Source: Schistocerca nitens
Lineage: Eukaryota > Arthropoda > Insecta > Orthoptera > Acrididae
Assembly (NCBI RefSeq): GCF_023898315.1
Contig: NC_064615.1
Location: 1,189,826,759 to 1,189,890,758, forward strand
Direction of reading: 5' to 3'
Length of the DNA stretch: 64,000 bases
The notes beneath the pieces were generated by a model, which worked only from the letters and a program-made list of their open reading frames with translations, had not been told where the DNA came from and searched no databases. Positions within the stretch are counted from its first letter, which is position 1. Every line of letters begins with the position of its first letter. A program made the translations under genes and the position numbers. This document shows, in pieces, positions 1-11,491 of the stretch.

Positions 1-374
1 TCAAGAACACTTCAGCTACAAAGCATTTGTGTGTAAGGAAATCCACTGTGGAAACTGAACTGTCTGTAGCAACATCAGATTCTTCTGATGTAGACAATTA
101 AGAGGCTGTTTGGAAGTAGATGGACTTAATGAAAGTAATTTATTGTAGTATTGTCTGTTTCAGTGTAAAAGTTTTAAATGAAAAATTTTGCATTAAAAAG
201 TGCTTCAGAAAGGTGATACTGGTTATTTTTGATATAGATACTAAGAAACTCTGCTATTTTAAACTTAACATGTTAGTAAATGAGAACCTAACATCATATT
301 TGACATAGAAGATGAACCTATATTTACGTGAATTCAGTACATGTGGCGATTATGCGCTATGTAACTCTAGATTA
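1..374. other. No gene recognised (left edge)
   Basis: AT-rich sequence with only short open frames on both strands. I see no splice-bounded exon and no complete repeat. The next ABCA exon expected downstream (with Walker B) is not here, so it should lie to the left of the window. Confidence 0.5.
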
Positions 375-1876
375 CCGTATTTACTCGAACCTAAGCCGCA
401 CTCGAATCTAAGCTGCACCTTAAAAATGAGACTCGAAATCAAGGAAAAAAAAATTTCCCAAATCTAAGCCGCACCTGAAGTTTGAGACTCGAAATTCAAG
501 GGGAGAGAAAAGTTTTAGGCCGCACCTCCAAATCGAAACAAAGTTGGTCCATTGTAATATGAGACACAATTTAGATCGAATGAATGACGATACAGCTACA
601 GTAATTTGGTTCGAGTCGTAAGCTTAACAGTTAAGCTACACCAGGTAGCCATTGCTATGCGTCAGGCGCTCCGTCCGTATTTATACGGGTACCGGTACTC
701 TTCCTTTTTCATGTGCTTTGTCTGGTTTGAATTGATTGCTTATTTTTCTTTGATATGATAAGTGCCGTTCTCTTTGTTATATGTGTTTACATCACTCTAA
801 GCTAAAAATGCATTACTGTACTGTGGTGTCATGCATTGTTTGTTGCATTCTGATGAGTGTTTATGGCCTGTCGCCGCTCGCGGCATGGCTTGCTTTTGTG
901 CGCGCTACTGCCGCTTACAATTTAAAAAGAAGACAGGAATCATCTCATTAGCGAAACAATGGCAAGAGACTGCTATTTGTTGTTACTTACACTGCTGCTT
1001 TCTTTGATAATGATCAAAAAGAACCAAATAATAGAATGCGTATGATAGAAGATGTTCGGAACCGGAGTTTAGCGAAAATTTTTCTCCGTTTGAAAATCTT
1101 TGTAGACGCCTCTTTAGTACATTACATACTGCACAGAAATTAGTCATCTTAGATTTTAAAATCTAGTCAGTTGCCGTGCTTCATTTCTGACTGTATTACT
1201 ATTAGGCATAAGAATAATACGAATATAAACATGACATGATATGTATATTCTTCTGCATTTGCTGTAGTCTCGCTCTATTTTCGTAGTTTATTAGGCAAAC
1301 AGGTTTTAAATGAGATAGCAACAAACACAAAAGAATACATGGCAAAATGTTTGTATTCATATTATTCTTATGGTGAAGAGAATACTGCATGTGATTCACA
1401 ATTCATAAAAGTTCCTATTAGCAACCATCTCTTCTCGCAGGTAGAGAAAAATTCAGAACGTAGAGTTGGCCATTTTGACAAACATCCCTAACAGTCTTGC
1501 AAGTCGGATTTTCATAGTACATTGAAATGGTGCTACATTCGAAGATGAACAATAAGGAATTTGTATTTACTTCGTTGGATAACGTATGAAAATGCAGTGG
1601 TCGAAACTCAGGACAGAGAAAAAAGCTTGTCTTCCACTTTTTTTTTTTTAATTTATTTACTGACGCAGAGGTTTTGGTGCCAGTATTTATCTTTGTGCCT
1701 GCAAAGCATGCCTGTGTAGTGCTACATATATTCGATGGCAGAAGTTAGTTGTGGTGGCACCTACCAACATGTTTTCAGAATTTCCGCTTACTTTGCACTC
1801 GATTCTAAGCCGCAGGCAGTTTTTTGGATTACAAAAACCGGAAAAAAAGGTGTGGCTTAGATTCGAGTAAATAAGG
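375..1876. mobile_element. pogo-like non-autonomous DNA element with TA target site
   Basis: The two ends form terminal inverted repeats of about 27 bp with roughly three mismatches: the left end begins CCGTATTTACTCGAACC, and the reverse complement of the right end begins CCTTATTTACTCGAATC. Each end is flanked by TA (373-374 and 1877-1878), as expected for the Tc1/mariner/pogo superfamily. The inner part of the TIR (CTAAGCCGCAC) recurs near 464 and, more degenerate, near 517, so subterminal repeats exist. The interior has no long frame, so the element cannot encode a transposase. TIR style suggests pogo/Tigger, from memory. Confidence 0.7.
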
Positions 1877-1945
1877 TATAATGAGATTTACCTGTAGTGG
1901 TGTATATTAAATGAACATTTAAAAGCAGACTAAGCTAGTGAGACA

Positions 1946-1951
<6 letters not shown>

Positions 1952-2006
<55 letters not shown>
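1952..2006. repeat. (CA)n microsatellite
   Basis: About 27 uninterrupted CA units lie immediately before a repeat fragment. Confidence 0.95.
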
Positions 2007-2008
<2 letters not shown>

Positions 2009-2165
2009 AAAACTTAACTAAACTACACTCTGTCTGAACAGTCCCCGGAAGGCCCAAAAGTACCGAACGGCCGCCGTGTCATCCTCAGCCCCCAGGTGTC
2101 ACTGGATGTGGATACGGAGAGGCATCAGGTAAGCAGACAGCTCTCCGGGCTGTACATCAGTTTAC
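2007..2165 (+). repeat. Acridid-type interspersed repeat fragment
   Basis: The segment with GGCCGCCGTGTCATCCTC and GGTGTCACTGGATG matches, from memory, a common short interspersed repeat of grasshopper genomes. It follows the CA microsatellite and ends abruptly in a different repeat near 2165. No tRNA-like boxes are visible in this part. Confidence 0.35.
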
Positions 2166-2515
2166 GAGAATTGGTGAGTGGTGAGCAGTAAACTCGACTT
2201 GGCGGGAAAAGATGACACAGAAGAGTTGTGGGGCAGCGAAGGGGAAGAAGCTGTAGTGCTTCCTGTGGGAGTGTGCAGGGACAGGATCAAGATGGTGGGC
2301 TGCTAGGTGCAGCATTGGGAGTCTGCGATTGGAGGGGGTTAGGGGGTGGGGGTGGGGGGCAGAAAATGGTATGCAGATGTGCTGTGGGGTAGCAGGCACA
2401 TGTGAGACTGGAGTGGGAGCAGGGAATGGAAGGGGACAGAGGCACGTAAGGGACAGGGAATAGTGAAGGTTGTGGATAGGGACATTCCTGGAACAAAGGA
2501 TACGTTGCAGCGAGT

Positions 2516-3500
2516 GTTCTCTAGTGGTGTCACTATCTTTCGACAATTCTGTGGAAGCAGTGCAGCATTGCCGACGAGTGCGAGACGTCTTATAGAATGG
2601 GCCGAGCAGTTTCTCCACCGGTGCACTACAGAAATGTTGTCAGCAACGTGATGAGAAGAAGCACATTGGTACAACAAACGAGACACAGTATTATAAAAGT
2701 AACTGTGACTTTTTAGCAGACTTATTCACAGCCCGGCAGACTGACTACGGTGAAGGGACCGAGTGGAGCATTACCGCATCACGGGTCGACGAGCAGCTGC
2801 CGAGAGCCCGACTGGCGCCACCGCGATAACACCTACTAGTGCGGAAATCTCTCTCTGAGGCTCAGTGCCATTCCACTGGTGAGCCACTCTGGATTCACTC
2901 CAGCAGCTACTCGACTCCTGCCTGGGGAAGGGGGGAGGGGGGAGGGGGAAGGGGAGAGGGGGGAGGGGGGAGGGGAGAGGGGGGAGGGGAGCCGGTAGCG
3001 GGTCACGACCAGCGCAATACAGACGCTCTCCCTTCTACACCGGTGCAGGCACCGTGAGGCCTCTTGCCGCCAGTTGCAGGGAAGGGATTTCGCACTGGGA
3101 GGCTAGCATTCTCTGCAGAGGTTGCAGTCATCTGCACTGCTTATACTACTCCCAAGTAGAGCAGCATACCTAACTGGGATAGCTGCTACTAGCTGTTTGC
3201 AGGTGTCGACATTCTGTGGTTTGTACACTGGGACCCGATGGTCGGTTGCCAGCTGCGAGGGGCACGGCTGCCCCGCTGTGGCATCTGAGTGTAGCTGCCT
3301 AGGTTGTAATAAAGTGACCGATTTGTTAATATAGTTTTACTGCTCGACACGGTGCAGAAATGGCCCGAGGCCCCCGAGTCCACTTCAATTCCGTCCCGCA
3401 TAAACCAGAAAAGTTGGTGTCGGTAAGAAAAATACTGATCGGCTGGCCACCATTTGGTGGTAGCCATTTTTGTGGAAAGATACCTCATTTGTGGTCACAC
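2516..3500. other. GC-rich segment interrupting the repeat
   Basis: About 1 kb that does not match the surrounding repeat. It contains a very G-rich block (2925-2992) and an AATAAA at about 3308-3313. An LTR or LTR fragment is possible, but I could not find TG...CA ends or a target duplication, so no class is assigned. Confidence 0.2.
2925..2992 (+). repeat. Purine tract of G4-6 runs
   Basis: Repeated runs of four to six G separated by A or AGA over about 65 bp. The pattern meets the simple sequence rule for G-quadruplex formation; there is no evidence that it forms one. Confidence 0.8.
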
Positions 3501-4239
3501 CCGCATAGGATGCTGTACAGTGTTTGCAGCTGAGCAGACAACATGGCTTTTTTCACAGGTGTCCCCAGCTTTGACACGTTAGGGTCAGAGTAGGTAGACT
3601 AGGAGGGAAGTATCTAGCATCCATGTCTGTTACACAGATATGAGCTGTGGGGCAAGGGGCTGGGAGCGTAACAGGGACGGACAAGGATATTGGGTAAGGT
3701 CGGTCAGCAGCAGAATACCACTGTGGGAGGTATGCGTACTGAGTCACGTGGTGTGCTGTGGTCAGTGGGTACGTGTGGGACGGTAATGATGAAGTGCAAG
3801 ATATCTGCTTCTGGACAAGGTGGGGAGGCTAGCTGCGGTCTGTCGAGACATCGGTGAGACACTGGGAATACGTATTAGTAGTGGTAGTAGTATTTCTAAC
3901 AGTATAAGGAAAAGGATAGGTACTACACACCGTAAAGATGATACGTCGAGTTGTGGGCAGCTTTCACACATTAAGCTTTCAGCCACTGTGGAAAAGCTTG
4001 GCCAAAAGCTTAATGTGTCTGTCTGCAACCCGACATGTCATCTTTATGACGAATAGTCTATCCTTTTTCTGATATTGTTGATATTCCAGCTCAGACTTCC
4101 ATTGTTTAATTTAGTAGTAGCTTTATTCATCCATAGACCACTTTTACAAAGACACTGGACATGTCATGGTATTGCAATTTAAAAACAACAAAAACAACAC
4201 AATTCATATACATATACATATACTTTCAGGTGTAGTTTT

Positions 4240-4560
4240 ACAAAGATGGGGCAGGTGGTTTGCAGAAGAACTGCACATCACTGCATACCAGATGGCATCA
4301 GGTGACTAGGGTGTATGGAAGAGACTTCTTGGTGTGAAATGGGTGGCAGTTGTCAAAGTGGAGATATTGTTGGTGATTAATAGGACTGATGTGGATGGAC
4401 ACACTGACGCAGCCATCTTTGAGGTGGAGGTTAATATCAAGGAAGCTGTTGAGTTGAGGGGGACCAGGTGCAGCAAATGGGAAAAAGCTGTTCAGTGTCT
4501 GGAGCAACATGGATATGGTGTCCTCATCCTCAGTCCGGGTCATTAAGAAGTTGTAATATA
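4240..4560 (-). pseudogene. Penelope-like element reverse transcriptase fragment
   Basis: The minus-strand frame at 4298-4543 includes NHQQYLHFDNCHPFHTKKS, which is the same block as NKQQYLHFDSCRPF in the larger element at 27286-27765. This block lies downstream of the catalytic region in Penelope-like reverse transcriptases. Only this part remains and both sides run into unrelated sequence, so it is a dead fragment. Confidence 0.7.
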
Positions 4561-6250
4561 CCTAATATACAAAGACCTAATGAAAACTTTGATTCCCTGA
4601 CATCATGTAGTACAATACCTCACTTTAAAATGATTGGTATTGTGGTGATTCGTGAATTTCATAAAAATGACACTAAATTGGAGACTAATTAGTGAAAACG
4701 ATAAGAATAAAATATATGGTATTAATCACCAACTGTAATTATTGAAATAATTGGACTTTTACGAATGTAGTTTACTCATTCAAGAAGTTATTCTGTTGCT
4801 TACAAATGAAGGCACATATTGTAAAACGTAAATTTAGGATGAAAGCTGTAAAGAACATTCTGACTTAATGACTTTATTAATTAAACTTGCATTGTTGTAA
4901 CCAGATATACACCTAATTATAAAAGTCTAGGCATCTGTTACAAATTCTGTCAATCAAAACATGTTTTGTTTTACCCTCTTAGCTTCAATTATTGTTAAGA
5001 ATGTGAGTCGTTGTGTAATTAGCATGTATTAATTAATTTTGTGAAGTTCATTATTATACTCATATTTAGATGGAATTTTCACATTTAAAAACATTTTTAC
5101 ATTATAAATTTCACATATTATTCAATTTTGTAATTTTAGATGTATTATTCTGTGTAATCAGAACATCTTAGCTCTGTAACTTTTAATTGTAAATATGATT
5201 AAAAATATGTTGTCATTATTAAGTAATAATGGTCCAAGTGACCATCCATTAGTTAGAATATATAAATAGGGAAGCAGTGAGGCAGCTGTGACGGGCAGTT
5301 TGAGCTGATATCTCGAAGAGTAACCTGTGTTAGTTACTTGAATATTATTTCACTAAGATTTAAAGTTGTGAAAAAGTATGTTTCTTGATTTGTGAACCAG
5401 TCAGTCGTTTTACGAAGACATAATGTACAACTCGGCCTCTTTGCAATGTGTCATGATGGATTTGATCAGCTTTAAGAGCAGAAGAAAAAATGTTTAAAAA
5501 CTGGAACCGATCACTTTCACTGTAAATCACACACTTCATGAAGATCCAAGCAATCTATGAATATTTCAGTTATGTGGAGAAAAATTTTGTTTTAACCTTC
5601 TACTTATGATTCTAGATAACATCAGATGACATGCACTTTTGATAAGTCAGTTCATCTGTCTTCAAAGTTTTGAGGATTACCTTACTGACAAGTAGATAAT
5701 AATTAAGTAGAAGTGTTAAAAAGTTATCAATGAGTCTGAACTAGGTGAGAGGTTTGGGATACAAGATGACTAGGAAATTGTCCTCTATATGGCCTAGGAA
5801 TAGGTTGACATAAGATGCTGCCAGATGGAAACCAACAAGTTCACTCAGCCCTCTGCACCTATTGGTATTTTCCTGCCCTATGGTAATGCCTTGGTACATT
5901 TTGCTGCAATAAATCACCTGTCCATTGCTCAAGAGCAAGTCTTTTCATTACAACATAATTTTATTTTAGATTTGTTGCCTCTGGACTATTTGCTCCTTTC
6001 TTTTCTTTTTTTTTTTTAAAAAAAAGGGGGAGGGGATATCTGAGGATATCTGAAAGGATGGAGCCAACAAACACAAGACAGCTTTGAAATACTACTTCTC
6101 TGAGTTGATGAAGAGACTGAAACTCATGCTCAGCAATGTGTGATGGACCCTACTTTCAGGAAGGAAACAGTCAAAACTTGGATGTCTTTGATTTTCAAGT
6201 TGTTATGGTTTTTTTATGGAAACTTATTGATGACATGGTGTCGGAACATC
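4561..6250. other. AT-rich stretch without recognised gene
   Basis: No ABCA exon and no confident repeat class. A minus-strand frame at 5741-5938 contains AASYVNLFLGHIEDNF, which vaguely resembles the part of Penelope-type reverse transcriptases before the catalytic loop, but it is too short to call. Poly(T) and poly(A) runs occur near 6002-6027. Confidence 0.4.
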
Positions 6251-7831
6251 TTAACACTTAGGCACCAACGCCCGTAAAAATACGGGCGTGTGCAGCCTGC
6301 CCGAAAGTCTGGCGCCCATAATTTTACGGGCGCATGTTCTCTTTCTTCCCCTTCCTTCCCTTGTGTGTTCTTACAGCTCCCGCTTGTCTGGGAGGTGCTG
6401 CACAGACTGTAGTTCGAGTATTGGTCACTAGATGGTGTGGGCATGCTGTGGAAGCGTGTGCTTCCCTTTTTATTTGTCGGGTTTTGTGAGCGGCGATTTT
6501 TTCCCGCGTGGTCTCAGTAGCATCGACATGGCGAAGCGTGGCTTGACAGAAGAAGAAATTGCTTGCGAGTTACATCGTGATTTAGAAGAAAGTGACGTTG
6601 ATTTGTCAGAGGAAGATATTGTAGATGACTCTGATGATGATGTGGACTATGTTCAAGAAGAAGTTTCTGGCAGTTCAAGTAAAGAATTCTGACAACAAAA
6701 CATATATAATTTTTGTTCAGATTTTCACTGGAAAAACTCTCAGCACGTAATTATGATTTTGTTTGCAAAAAATACTCTTCTGATAGATTCAGAAGAGGAG
6801 AGTAGGCGTCCAAGCACTTCAGCAGCAAGTAATCCTGTCTACATTGTGCCTGAAGAATGATCGAGGCTGACGGTGATGGGGAAGCCGAGACCTGCGCACC
6901 ACACCGTTTCTGAGGAAGGTTCGACAACTACTGATCGTGCACCAGATATCGATCTATTCTCAGGACAATCCGGAATATGCAATGTTGTCAGTTTAGACTA
7001 GAACAGTGCACCTCTAGAATTTTTTTCATATTTCCTGACAGACAGTATGATGAAACATATAAAGGAACAAACTAATCTGTATGCTCAACAATTCATCAGG
7101 AGATTACAAAGCACAAATTCCCTTTCACCCACCTGCTCATTATCAAAGTAGAAAGGAGTTACACTTATGGAAATTAGGAAGTTTCTGTCAATTGTAGTCC
7201 ATATGTGTGTATGTGTGAGGCCACGTATACGAGAGCACTGGTCTGAGAACCCTGTTGTGTCGTGTAATTTCTGTCCAAACATCTTGAGCCGTGACAGATT
7301 TCTTTCTATTTTGAGAAACTTCCACATTAGTGACAATTCCTTAGCTAAGAGGAAAGGAGAAACTGGCTATGACCCACTGCACAAGGTGAGACACTCCTAG
7401 ATAATGTGTGTGCTAATTTCCAGCGTACGTATACACCATCTCAAAAAATTACAATAGATGAAGGCATGTGTAAATTTCGAGGTCGTGTGTATTTCAAACA
7501 GTACACGCCACAAAAACCAAATAAATACAGCATGAAACTGTACATGTTAACTGAATATGACACAGTTTACATATGGAATTTCTCTGTTTACGTGGGTGAA
7601 AGGTCTGACTCAGTGACTCTGGTAAAGACATTGCTTGCAAATCTGTCAGGAAAAGGCTACACTTTGTTCACAGACAGACTCTACACAAGTCCAATACTTG
7701 CTCCAGAACTGGAAGCTGCAAAAACTGCTCTTGTGGGAACAACAAGAAAATCTCAGCAGGGACTGCCTTGTGCTATAAAAGATCCGAACCTTCAGCGAGG
7801 TGAATTTATTTTCAGGCGTAAAGGAAATATA

Positions 7832-9253
7832 CACTTCTGGAAATTGAAATAAGAACACCGTGAATTCATTGTCCCAGGAAGGGGAAACTTTATTGACACA
7901 TTCCTGGGGTCAGATACATCACATGATCACACTGACAGAACCACAGGCACATAGACACAGGCAACAGAGCATGCACAATGTCGGCACTAGTACAGTGTAT
8001 ATCCACCTTTCGCAGCGATGCAGGCTGCTATTCTCCCATGGAGACGATCGTAGAGATGCTGGATGTAGTCCTGTGGAACGGCTTGCCATGCCATTTCCAA
8101 CTGGCGCCTCAGTTGGACCAGCGTTCGTGCTGGACGTGCAGACCGCGTGAGACGACGCTTCATCCAGTCCCAAACATGCTCAATGGGGGACAGATCCGGA
8201 GATCTTGCTGGCCAGGGTAGTTGACTTACACCTTCTAGAGCACGTTGGGTGGCACGGGATACATGCGGACGTGCATTGTCCTGTTGGAACAGCAAGTTCC
8301 CTTGCCGGTCTAGGAATGGTAGAACGATGGGTTCGATGACGGTTTGGATGTACCGTGCACTATTCAGTGTCCCCTCGACGATCACCAGTGGTGTACGGCC
8401 AGTGTAGGAGATCGCTCCCCACACCATGATGCCGGGTGTTGGCCCTGTGTGCCTCGGTCGTATGCAGTCCTGATTGTGGCGCTCACCTGCACGGCGCCAA
8501 ACACGCATACGACCATCATTGGCACCAAGGCATAAGCGACTCTCATCGATGAAGACGACACGTCTCCATTCGTCCCTCCATTCACGCCTGTCGCGACACC
8601 ACTGGAGGCGGGCTGCACGATGTTGGGGCGTGAGCGGAAGACGGCCTAATGGTGTGCGGGACCGTAGCCCAGCTTCATGGAGACGGCTGCGAATGGTCCT
8701 CGCCGATACCCCAGGAGCAACAGTGTCCCTAATTTGCTGGGAAGTGGCGGTGCGGTCCCCTACGGCACTGCGTAGGATCCTACGGTCTTGGCGTGCATCC
8801 GTGTGTCGCTGCGGTCCGGTCCCAGGTCGACGGGCACGTGCACCTTCCGCCGACCACTGGCGACAACATCGATGTACTGTGGAGACCTCACGCCCCACGT
8901 GTTGAGCAATTCGGCGGTACGTCCACCCGGCCTCCCGCATGCCCACTATACGCCCTCACTCAAAGTCCGTCAACTGCACATACGGTTCACGTCCACGCTG
9001 TCGCGGCATGCTACCAGTGTTAAAGACTGCGATGGAGCTCCGTATGCCACGGCAAACTGGCTGACACTGACGGCGGTGGTGCACAAATGCTGTGCAGCTA
9101 GCGCCATTCGACGGCCAACACCGCGGTTCCTGGTGTGTCCGCTGTGCCGTGCGTGTGATCATTGCTTGTACAGCCCTCTCGCAGTGTCCGGAGCAAGTAT
9201 GGTGGGTCTGATACACCGGTGTCAATGTGTTCTTTTTTCCATTTCCAGGAGTG
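7832..9253 (-). mobile_element. Tc1-like transposon, copy 1 (1422 bp), inside piggyBac
   Basis: Flanked by TA on both sides (7830-7831 and 9254-9255). The TIRs share CACT(C/T)CTGGAAAT followed by AAGAACAC. A second copy in the opposite orientation at 48790-50211 has exactly the same length. It interrupts the piggyBac transposase frame, so it arrived after piggyBac. Both copies end beyond the transposase with the same non-coding segment. Confidence 0.95.
7987..9009 (-). CDS. Tc1-like transposase, nearly intact, early stop
   Basis: Helix-turn-helix DNA-binding N-terminus (RRIAQHVGREVSTVHRCCR), then a DDE domain: first Asp in VVFIDESRLCL, second in LLFQQDNARPH, Glu in SPDLSPIEHVW. I count 32 residues between the second Asp and the Glu, not the 34 usual for Tc1. 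The ATG at 9009-9007 gives a 340-codon frame with one TGA at 8958-8956 (codon 18); the other copy has CGA (Arg) there. From the next ATG (8946) a 319-residue frame is fully open to the stop at 7987. That product lacks about 21 N-terminal residues and might still be made; activity is unknown. Confidence 0.9.
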
Positions 9254-10087
9254 TATTAGCACTGTGTTGGAAGGACAAAAGAAATGTTCATATGATAAGT
9301 ACAAGGCACACTGCTGAGATGGCCACTTTCACTGATCAGAGAGGAAGAGAGAAGTCAAAGCCAGCCTGTGTATTGGACTACAATAAAAACAAGTTTGGTG
9401 TTGACTTATCAGATCAGCAATTGTCATACGGCGCATTTGAACATCGAAGTGGTGGAGAAAGTTGGCATTCCATGTTATACTAATGGTGATTGTAAATTCC
9501 TGCATATTATACAATAAGGTTACTGGAAAACGCCTCACAACATCTCACTTCATGACAGTTATCTGTGCATATTTTGCACAAAGCAAAGATCTTGAACCCC
9601 GACCTGGTCCATCTGGAGTCTCAAGACTATCAACTGGAAATCATTTCCTGAAAAGATTGAGACAGAAGTTGATAAGAAACAGAAACAAAAACAGTGTGTA
9701 GTGTGTTCTCTGAGAGGAAAAAAACTGACTGGAAAAGTGTGGCGAAAAGACACAAGCTACCAGTGTAGTGAATGTAAAGTAGCATTGTGCAAAATGTCGT
9801 GCTTCAAAATTTACCACACAAAGAGAAAAATTGCATCCTAAAATAGTTACAGGAGGTTACTGTAGATAAGACATACTGTATCCATCATAATTACAATTTT
9901 AGTGTAAAATAAAAAAGAAATTCTTTCTAGAAAATACAGTGAATATACCTTTGACGAATTTTTCCTTTTTTAAAAAATAATGTTATAATAATAACACTTG
10001 TCAAAAGTATGTATTAATTCAAGAGAAAGGTATTATATATAGTTTTAAACAAGAAAGTCTAGGTTTTTCAATAAAAGTAATTTTATT

Positions 10088-10405
10088 TCTAAAAACAAAG
10101 ATGATGTAACTTACCAAATGAAAGTGCTGGCAGGTCGATAGACACACAAGCAAACACAAACATACACACAAAATTCAAGCTTTCGCAACAAACAGTTGCT
10201 TCATCAGGAAAGAGGGAAGGAGAGGGAAAGACAAAAGGATGTGGGTTTTAAGGGAGAGGGTAAGGAGTCATTCCAATCCCGGGAGCGGAAAGACTTACCT
10301 TAGGGGGAAAAAAGTACAGGTATACACTCTCACACACACACATATCCATCCGCACATATACAGACACAAGCAGACATGTGTAACGTTTCCCTCTATTATA
10401 TTCAT
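10088..10405 (-). mobile_element. Penelope-type 3' tail inserted in piggyBac
   Basis: Bounded by a 14-bp direct duplication AAAGTAATTTTATT (10074-10087 and 10406-10419). On the minus strand it matches the tail of the Penelope-like copy at 17140-17440: a CA/GT-rich block, GGAATGACTCCTTACCCTC, then a hammerhead-like motif and a terminus near TGGTAAGTTACATCATC. There is no coding sequence, so this is a severely 5'-truncated insertion. Confidence 0.8.
10173..10215 (-). ncRNA. Hammerhead-ribozyme-like motif (Penelope tail)
   Basis: On the minus strand: CTGATGA (10207-10201), one A, stem II GCAAC/GTTGC with a five-base loop, then GAAA followed by GCTT and GAA. UUC before CTGATGA can pair with GAA after GCTT (stem I), and AGCT is self-complementary (short stem III). 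The extra A before stem II is not in the textbook motif. Established background: Penelope-like elements carry hammerhead ribozymes. Confidence 0.5.
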
Positions 10406-10550
10406 AAAGTAATTTTATTGCTATAAGTGAAACCTTTCATGAGTTGTAGTAGTTTAAAATACGTTAAAATCAGCCAGTCTTTATGGTAGACACCCGCGTG
10501 CAATGGCTCAGGACGCAAAGTGTTAACATATATTATACAATGAAGATTAC

Positions 10551-10706
10551 CTTTGACTGCCCACATAATGCAACACCGGCTGAAAGTTTACGCTTCATTC
10601 CACCAGATAATGTCTTTGAAGCAGCATTAGCTTTTTCTTCAATGTCCAGCAACTTGAGATATTGTTGAACCTGTTGTTGAAGCTCATTCCCTTCCAATCC
10701 TTTAAG
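10551..10706 (-). CDS. ABCA3-like: ABCA transporter exon: first NBD, ABC signature
   Basis: Encodes 52 residues, LKGLEGNELQ to GVALCGQSK, with the ABC signature LSGGMKRKLS that contacts ATP across the dimer. The acceptor is tttttttcag before CTTAAAGG and the donor is AAG/gtaatc. Phase is 0 at both ends, and it joins exactly to FFAK of the exon at 25784-25938, giving the family-typical FFAKLKGL. The intron between them is about 15.1 kb. The donor is only 24 nt from the piggyBac TTAA at 10523. The Walker B segment that should follow is not in the window. Confidence 0.95.
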
Positions 10707-11204
10707 CTGAAAAAAATAAAGTTGTGGGCAGATGATCATCACATTACTAGAAAGACTGCACTGGCATACTGTATAATTAAATAATCTGTATAAGGACTGC
10801 AATCATTTTATATTTATATCAATATGTATCCTGATTTGCTTGTATTATCAGTGCTCTGCAGTGGACCATAAAATCTGAATTCAACAATTATTTTCACATT
10901 CCGTCCTACGCCGCAAGATAAAGGAAGCAAATGTGGTGCCTCCAGTAAATGACATTCTATATTCATTGTCCTGCCTGTATCAGCACCTAAAGGCATAGGT
11001 ATCTCTAACTTCAATGCTCTTTGTATGTCAGTGTAAAGCTCCAACATGCAAGTTTGAAAACTGATGTAGTAAATGTGATGTCCATTCACTACATTGCCAA
11101 ATCTGTGTTTCAGTAACATTTCCCCACATTTAAGCATTGTGCTATTTGTTTTTGTGTAAATGATCAAAATGTATGTAAAGCCGCAAGCCTTGGTGAAAAC
11201 ATAC
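10707..11204. other. Intron sequence with unassigned open frame
   Basis: A 176-residue minus-strand frame spans 10814-11344 but overlaps the start of the dispersed repeat near 11205. I recognise no domain, so it is probably chance within repeat-derived sequence. Confidence 0.3.
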
Positions 11205-11491
11205 TTTTTCCATGTTAGGTGACAGTAAAACTTATCAATCCTTTCAATGGTTATGGTTTTATACACAGGCGTAGAATTTCCCAGCACTTTAGGAAACGAA
11301 ACCAAGGAAAAAAAACACATTTTGGAAAGACAAGTATGCTGCATATTTTAATATTTCAAAAGTATAAATTCGAATTCTACCAAACACCACAAGTTACTTT
11401 CCACTGCATTTAAATCGAGATTGCAATGTGCTTTTGTAAGCCAGTTATAGCTCATGTCATGTGGTCTCACCAGCCGATGACAGTGGATATT

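Larger units (their letters stand above)
2166..4110. repeat. Penelope-type non-coding repeat, interrupted
   Basis: G-rich sequence at 2166-2515 and 3530-3790 resembles 63180-63460 in wording and composition. The end at 3940-4110 carries the same type of tail (GGCCAAAAGCTT followed by TCTGCAAC and a terminus near GATATTGTTGATATTCC) seen at 25600-25740, 30900-31010 and 50640-50712. I read this as one copy of the family whose middle (about 2516-3500) is foreign. Boundaries are approximate. Confidence 0.35.
6528..9841 (+). pseudogene. piggyBac transposase, decayed and split
   Basis: An acidic N-terminal segment (MAKRGLTEEEIACELHRDLE onward, 6528-6692) is followed by degenerate sequence containing KHIKEQTNLYAQQFI (about 7050-7100). 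The DDE core is at 7167-7852 (TIDEGMCKFRGRVYFKQY, later LFTDRLYTS). After the Tc1 insertion the core resumes at about 9258 (ALCWKDKRNVHMIST, then DYNKNKFGVDLSDQ). The C-terminus is a cysteine-rich zinc-binding domain (CVVC...CSECKVALC) ending near 9841. Family knowledge: piggyBac transposases cut at TTAA with three catalytic aspartates. At least two frame changes, several stops and the inserted element mean no functional protein. Confidence 0.85.
6255..10522 (+). mobile_element. piggyBac element with nested insertions
   Basis: Both ends abut TTAA (6251-6254 and 10523-10526), the diagnostic piggyBac target. The left terminus reads CACTTAGGCACC; the reverse complement of the right terminus reads CACTTTGCGTCC. 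The left end also has a hairpin built on CGCCCGTA/TACGGGCG with a second copy near 6310-6335. Without the nested Tc1 element (7832-9253) and Penelope tail (10088-10405) it is about 2.5 kb, a normal piggyBac length. It sits in an ABCA intron 24 nt from the exon at 10551. Confidence 0.85.

Noticed and set aside
1952..2006. CRISPR-like or satellite array
   Set aside because: Simple dinucleotide repeat without spacers; the window is an animal genome.
5741..5938. Possible reverse transcriptase fragment
   Set aside because: Only about 15 residues look similar to Penelope-type sequence, with no second motif nearby.
8474..8905. Plus-strand open frames over the Tc1 copies (also 8788-9483 and, mirrored, 49138-49569 and 48764-49255)
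   Set aside because: They are antisense to the transposase gene; the high GC content of the element keeps several frames open by chance.
10814..11344. A 176-residue minus-strand open frame
   Set aside because: No recognisable domain, and it overlaps the start of a dispersed repeat whose other copies do not keep the frame.
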